Source of the DNA: Leptidea sinapis | Taxonomy: Eukaryota > Arthropoda > Insecta > Lepidoptera > Pieridae | Reading direction: 5' to 3' | DNA: 64,000 bases | NCBI RefSeq assembly: GCF_905404315.1 | Contig: NC_066292.1 | Coordinates: forward strand, 434,001-498,000 | In this document: piece after piece, positions 61,505-64,000 of the stretch | Numbering within the stretch: the first letter of the stretch is position 1 | Layout: each line of letters opens with the position of its first letter | Translations under genes and position numbers: made by a program | Notes under the pieces: model-generated | What the model was told of the DNA's origin: nothing | What the model saw: only the letters and a program-made list of their open reading frames with translations | Databases searched by the model: none

Positions 61505-64000
61505 TTTTTTTTTTTTGAGAGGAGGAAATACGGTTACGTATTTACGCCCCGGAACGGGGCATAATATGTCGGACTCGAGTGTCCGCGTAAGCGGACACCC
61601 CATACCGACTAAAATCTCCTCTGTGCTGTTAGCAGCCCTAGTTTTCACAGCGAAGTAGGACGTGGGCCGTGGAGGCCGCAAAGACTACGCAACAACAGTC
61701 GCGGGGCGTCTCCTAAGGAGACTCGAAGTTGTGTGCTTGTGGGAAGGAGAGAGAATGAAAATGAAGATGAAATGAAGATGATAGATGAAAAGGTGATAAG
61801 AACACACTCGCCGGCGAGTGTGGTAATGTTTTGTGTAATGTATGTAAGTGTGTATGTATGTGTTTATGATTGTATGTATGTGTGTTTGTATGTATGTACG
61901 TAGTGTAAATGTTTGTGTGCATGTATGTTTGTGATTGTGTAAGTGGTGTATGTCAGTCTGTCAGTCAGTCCGTGTGTGAGTGAGTGTAGTGAAGCGATTA
62001 CAGGACGAGGACTAACGTCTCGTCGGGTATCAAAACAATGTGTATCTAGGGCGCGGGCCGCTGGCCATCGTCAGAGCGACGAGTGCCAGTGGTTTGCGGT
62101 GGTTGACCGCGCCTACGCCTGCGAAGTCGTGTGCGTGTCTGTGTCGGTGTTTGTGTTGGTGTCGCGTTCGCGATGGTGATGTCGTCATCCGGGTCTACCG
62201 ATACGTGTCTGGGACGTCTTATTGGGTTGAGACTATGGTGAAGGGGGTGTACCCGCATGCCTTCCTAACCAAGATGTTGGGATGGTTAGGCGCCTTGTCA
62301 AAGAAGCTTCGCGAGATCTCTTTAAAGTGTTGAGCTATCGTCGGAAGCTCTAGGTCGAGGTGAAGGTCAACGTTTCGGATGAACCACGGGGCTCCGGTTG
62401 CCATGCGCGTGAATTTATTTTAAACTACTTGCAAACGACGTAAGTAGCTCGGTTGGGTGTGCGCGAAAACGACGCTTGCGTATGACAGTATGGGCCGTAC
62501 GATGGTTTTGTACAGCGTCACTTTGTGTTTGAGCGGAAGTTTGCTTCGCCCACACACAAGTAGATAAAGGCGACTGAGGACAAATCGGGCTCTATTGCAT
62601 ACCGTATCAATATGTTTCTTGAGGTTCATATTGCTGTTGAACGTGACTCCTAAGTATTTGTAATCCTTCACCCACGGTATGGGTGTTTCATACAATTTAA
62701 TGACGTCGGTCGGTCGTTTTTTAGCGCGGATGCTATTCGCGTTACCGAAGAGTACCGCTGCACTCTTGGTGGGGTTCACTTCAATCCGCCATTTTCTGAA
62801 CCAGTTGCCTAGTTCATCGACGGCGGCTTGAAGCACTTTATTGTTCCTGCTCAAGGTTGAGCGGTTAAATAGAGCGGAGCCAAAGTAGAGTACCGTATCG
62901 TCAGCGTACTGAGCGAGCTGGACACTCGGAAACTTGGGAATGTCACTCGTGAAGAGCGAGAAAAGAGTGGGAGAGAGGACTGAACCCTTTGGCACGCCAG
63001 ACCTGATGGGTCTGGGTGAGGATAGGGTGCCCTCTACTCGATATCGGAAGGAGCGATCAGTAAGGTAGGCTCGTATGATGCGCACGAGCCTGTCTGGCAC
63101 TCCCAGTTGATACAGCTTGAATACTAAGCCGTTGTGCCATACCTTGTCGAATGCCTTCGCGACATCGAAAAACACGGCTGCCGTGGTAGCGTGCAGTTGA
63201 CGCCGTACGAGAATGTACTCGGTGAGTCGGTGAGCCTGCTGGGGACACAAGTGAGCGGTTCTGAATCCAAACTGTATGTTGGGTAGCAGGTTGAGCTCCG
63301 CGATGTAATGATTAAGACGCGCGAGGATTAATCTTTCGTAAAGTTTCCCGATCGAGTTAATTAAGCTAATAGGCCTATAGCTACTCGGATTAGCTTTAGG
63401 TTTATTGGGTTTTGGGATACCGATAACAATGGAATCCTTCCATTGTTCGGGGAACGCGCTATTAGACAATAGAATATTAAAAATGGTAACCAATAAAGTA
63501 ATAAGAGTCGAGTGTAGGATTTTAAAAACCCTATTGTTTATAGTGTCGGGCCCCGGGGCCTTCTTGGAGTGAAGCTCCTTAATGATTAGCTTCACCTCTT
63601 CGTAAGAGGTGAGTTTTATTACATCGCCTGAAGGGCTCAGAGCGGAGCGACGTTCAACTTCACGATCAACTTCGTCAACGTGTGTCGGGTCGGCTGCTGC
63701 ATTTGGAGAGCACTGACTCTCGAGACTGTCAGCGAGGCATTCATCCTTCTCATCGTCATCGAGCGCCGGCTGCAGTCCCGGTCTGTCCAAAGGAGGCATG
63801 ACAGTGGGCAGCTCCTGTTTGAACGCGCGAGGCAGCTTCCAGAAAGCCACATGTGATGGCTTAAGGTTGCCGAGCAAGCGGTCCTAACGTTCGCCGCGGA
63901 GTTCCGCGATACGTTCCCGTACCACCCGCTGTAGGTAGCGGAGGTGGCGCCTATTCTCGACGGACGGATACCTATCGTAAAGTCTAGTGGCTCTGTGCTT
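61505..64000 (-). mobile_element. Jockey LINE copy J2, running off the window edge
   Basis: The A-tail is the T-run at 61507-61518 next to GAGAGGAGG. The 3' UTR (61519-62210) contains TATGTATGTGTGT repeats and matches 10440-10912. ORF2 follows to the window end. Compared with J1 this copy keeps YADD and an uninterrupted polymerase. Upstream parts (endonuclease, ORF1) lie outside the window. Confidence 0.9.
62219..64000 (-). pseudogene. Jockey ORF2 C-terminal two thirds: reverse transcriptase with two in-frame stops
   Basis: The frame is open from 63877 to 62420: VKLIIKELHSKKAPGPDTIN, SSYRPISLINSIGKLYERLI, NIQFGFRTAH, VFFDVAKAFDKVWHNGLVFK, GVPKGSVLSPTLFSLFTSDI and AQYADDTVLYFG (catalytic YADD near 62900). 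After a TAA at 62420-62422 the same frame continues to 62219 with FTRMATGAPWFIRNVDLHLD, ELPTIAQHFKEISRSFFDKA and PFTIVSTQ. Before 63877 the same frame, after a TAG at 63884-63886, reads YLQRVVRERIAELRGER to the window edge. Two point stops are thus the only visible defects here. The PQG motif is PKG (GVPKGS), a change from J1's GVPQGS that could also weaken the enzyme. Confidence 0.9.

Noticed and set aside
61713..61922. His/Thr-rich minus-strand frame
   Set aside because: Translation of the TATGTATGTGTG microsatellite in the jockey 3' UTR.

Overview
This 64 kb window is a piece of an insect nuclear genome, most probably a moth or butterfly. The sequence is AT-rich. I find no bacterial gene architecture, no CRISPR array and no rRNA. 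Nearly every coding signal belongs to a transposable element: jockey-, CR1/L2- and RTE-like LINEs, Harbinger and mariner DNA transposons, MITEs, a tRNA-derived SINE, and a Ty3/gypsy-class errantivirus with an env gene. A roughly 290-bp interspersed repeat that I recall as common in Lepidoptera occurs four times. I saw only one weak candidate for a host coding exon, at 22.36 kb, so the window is best read as intergenic, intronic or heterochromatic DNA that has trapped elements.

Layout. 0-8.1 kb: an orphan retroelement domain (minus strand), a repeat copy, an RTE tail, and a jockey LINE (2.73-8.12 kb) split by a second LINE (3.08-6.57 kb). 8.1-12 kb: truncated LINE tails and a SINE. 12.05-16.4 kb: a long decayed CR1-like LINE, then two MITEs (16.4 and 17.0 kb). 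18.44-21.54 kb: a minus-strand LINE with an 889-residue open frame. 21.8 kb: a tRNA-like repeat. 23.6-24.3 kb: seven tandem 100-bp satellite units. 25.14-29.3 kb: the best preserved element, a two-ORF LINE with both frames open and overlapping as TAATG. 29.55-33.95 kb: a Harbinger transposon whose MADF/BESS gene and transposase gene lie on opposite strands with interleaved exons, abutted by a second Harbinger relic. 34.4-46 kb: RTE and LINE tails, MITEs, tRNA-like repeats, and a three-level nest (40.27-42.44 kb) with a long foldback element inside a LINE tail inside another repeat. 46.2-47.8 kb: a decayed minus-strand LINE. 48.95-49.93 kb: an internally deleted mariner. 50.3-54.1 kb: four LINE fragments. 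54.456-61.492 kb: a complete-length errantivirus provirus (minus strand) with 221-bp LTRs that differ at two positions, a tRNA-Ser primer site, gag, pol and env, and GAGA duplications at both ends. 61.5-64 kb: a second jockey copy with an almost open ORF2, running off the window edge.

The genes do not form one pathway. They are replication machinery of unrelated selfish elements. The intact LINE carries all its parts: an ORF1 protein, then endonuclease plus reverse transcriptase. The Harbinger pair supplies a DNA-binding partner and a DDE transposase. The errantivirus has the full retroviral gene order but broken frames. Several breaks fall in homopolymer runs inside an element whose LTRs are nearly identical, so some may be sequencing indels rather than decay.

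Most unusual are the interleaved Harbinger genes, the intact UAAUG-coupled LINE, several perfect inverted duplications that look like template-switch scars, a 762-bp MITE with a clear target duplication, and a mobile repeat carrying a tRNA-like cloverleaf. All calls come from reading the sequence. Clade names are recognition-level judgements, not search results.
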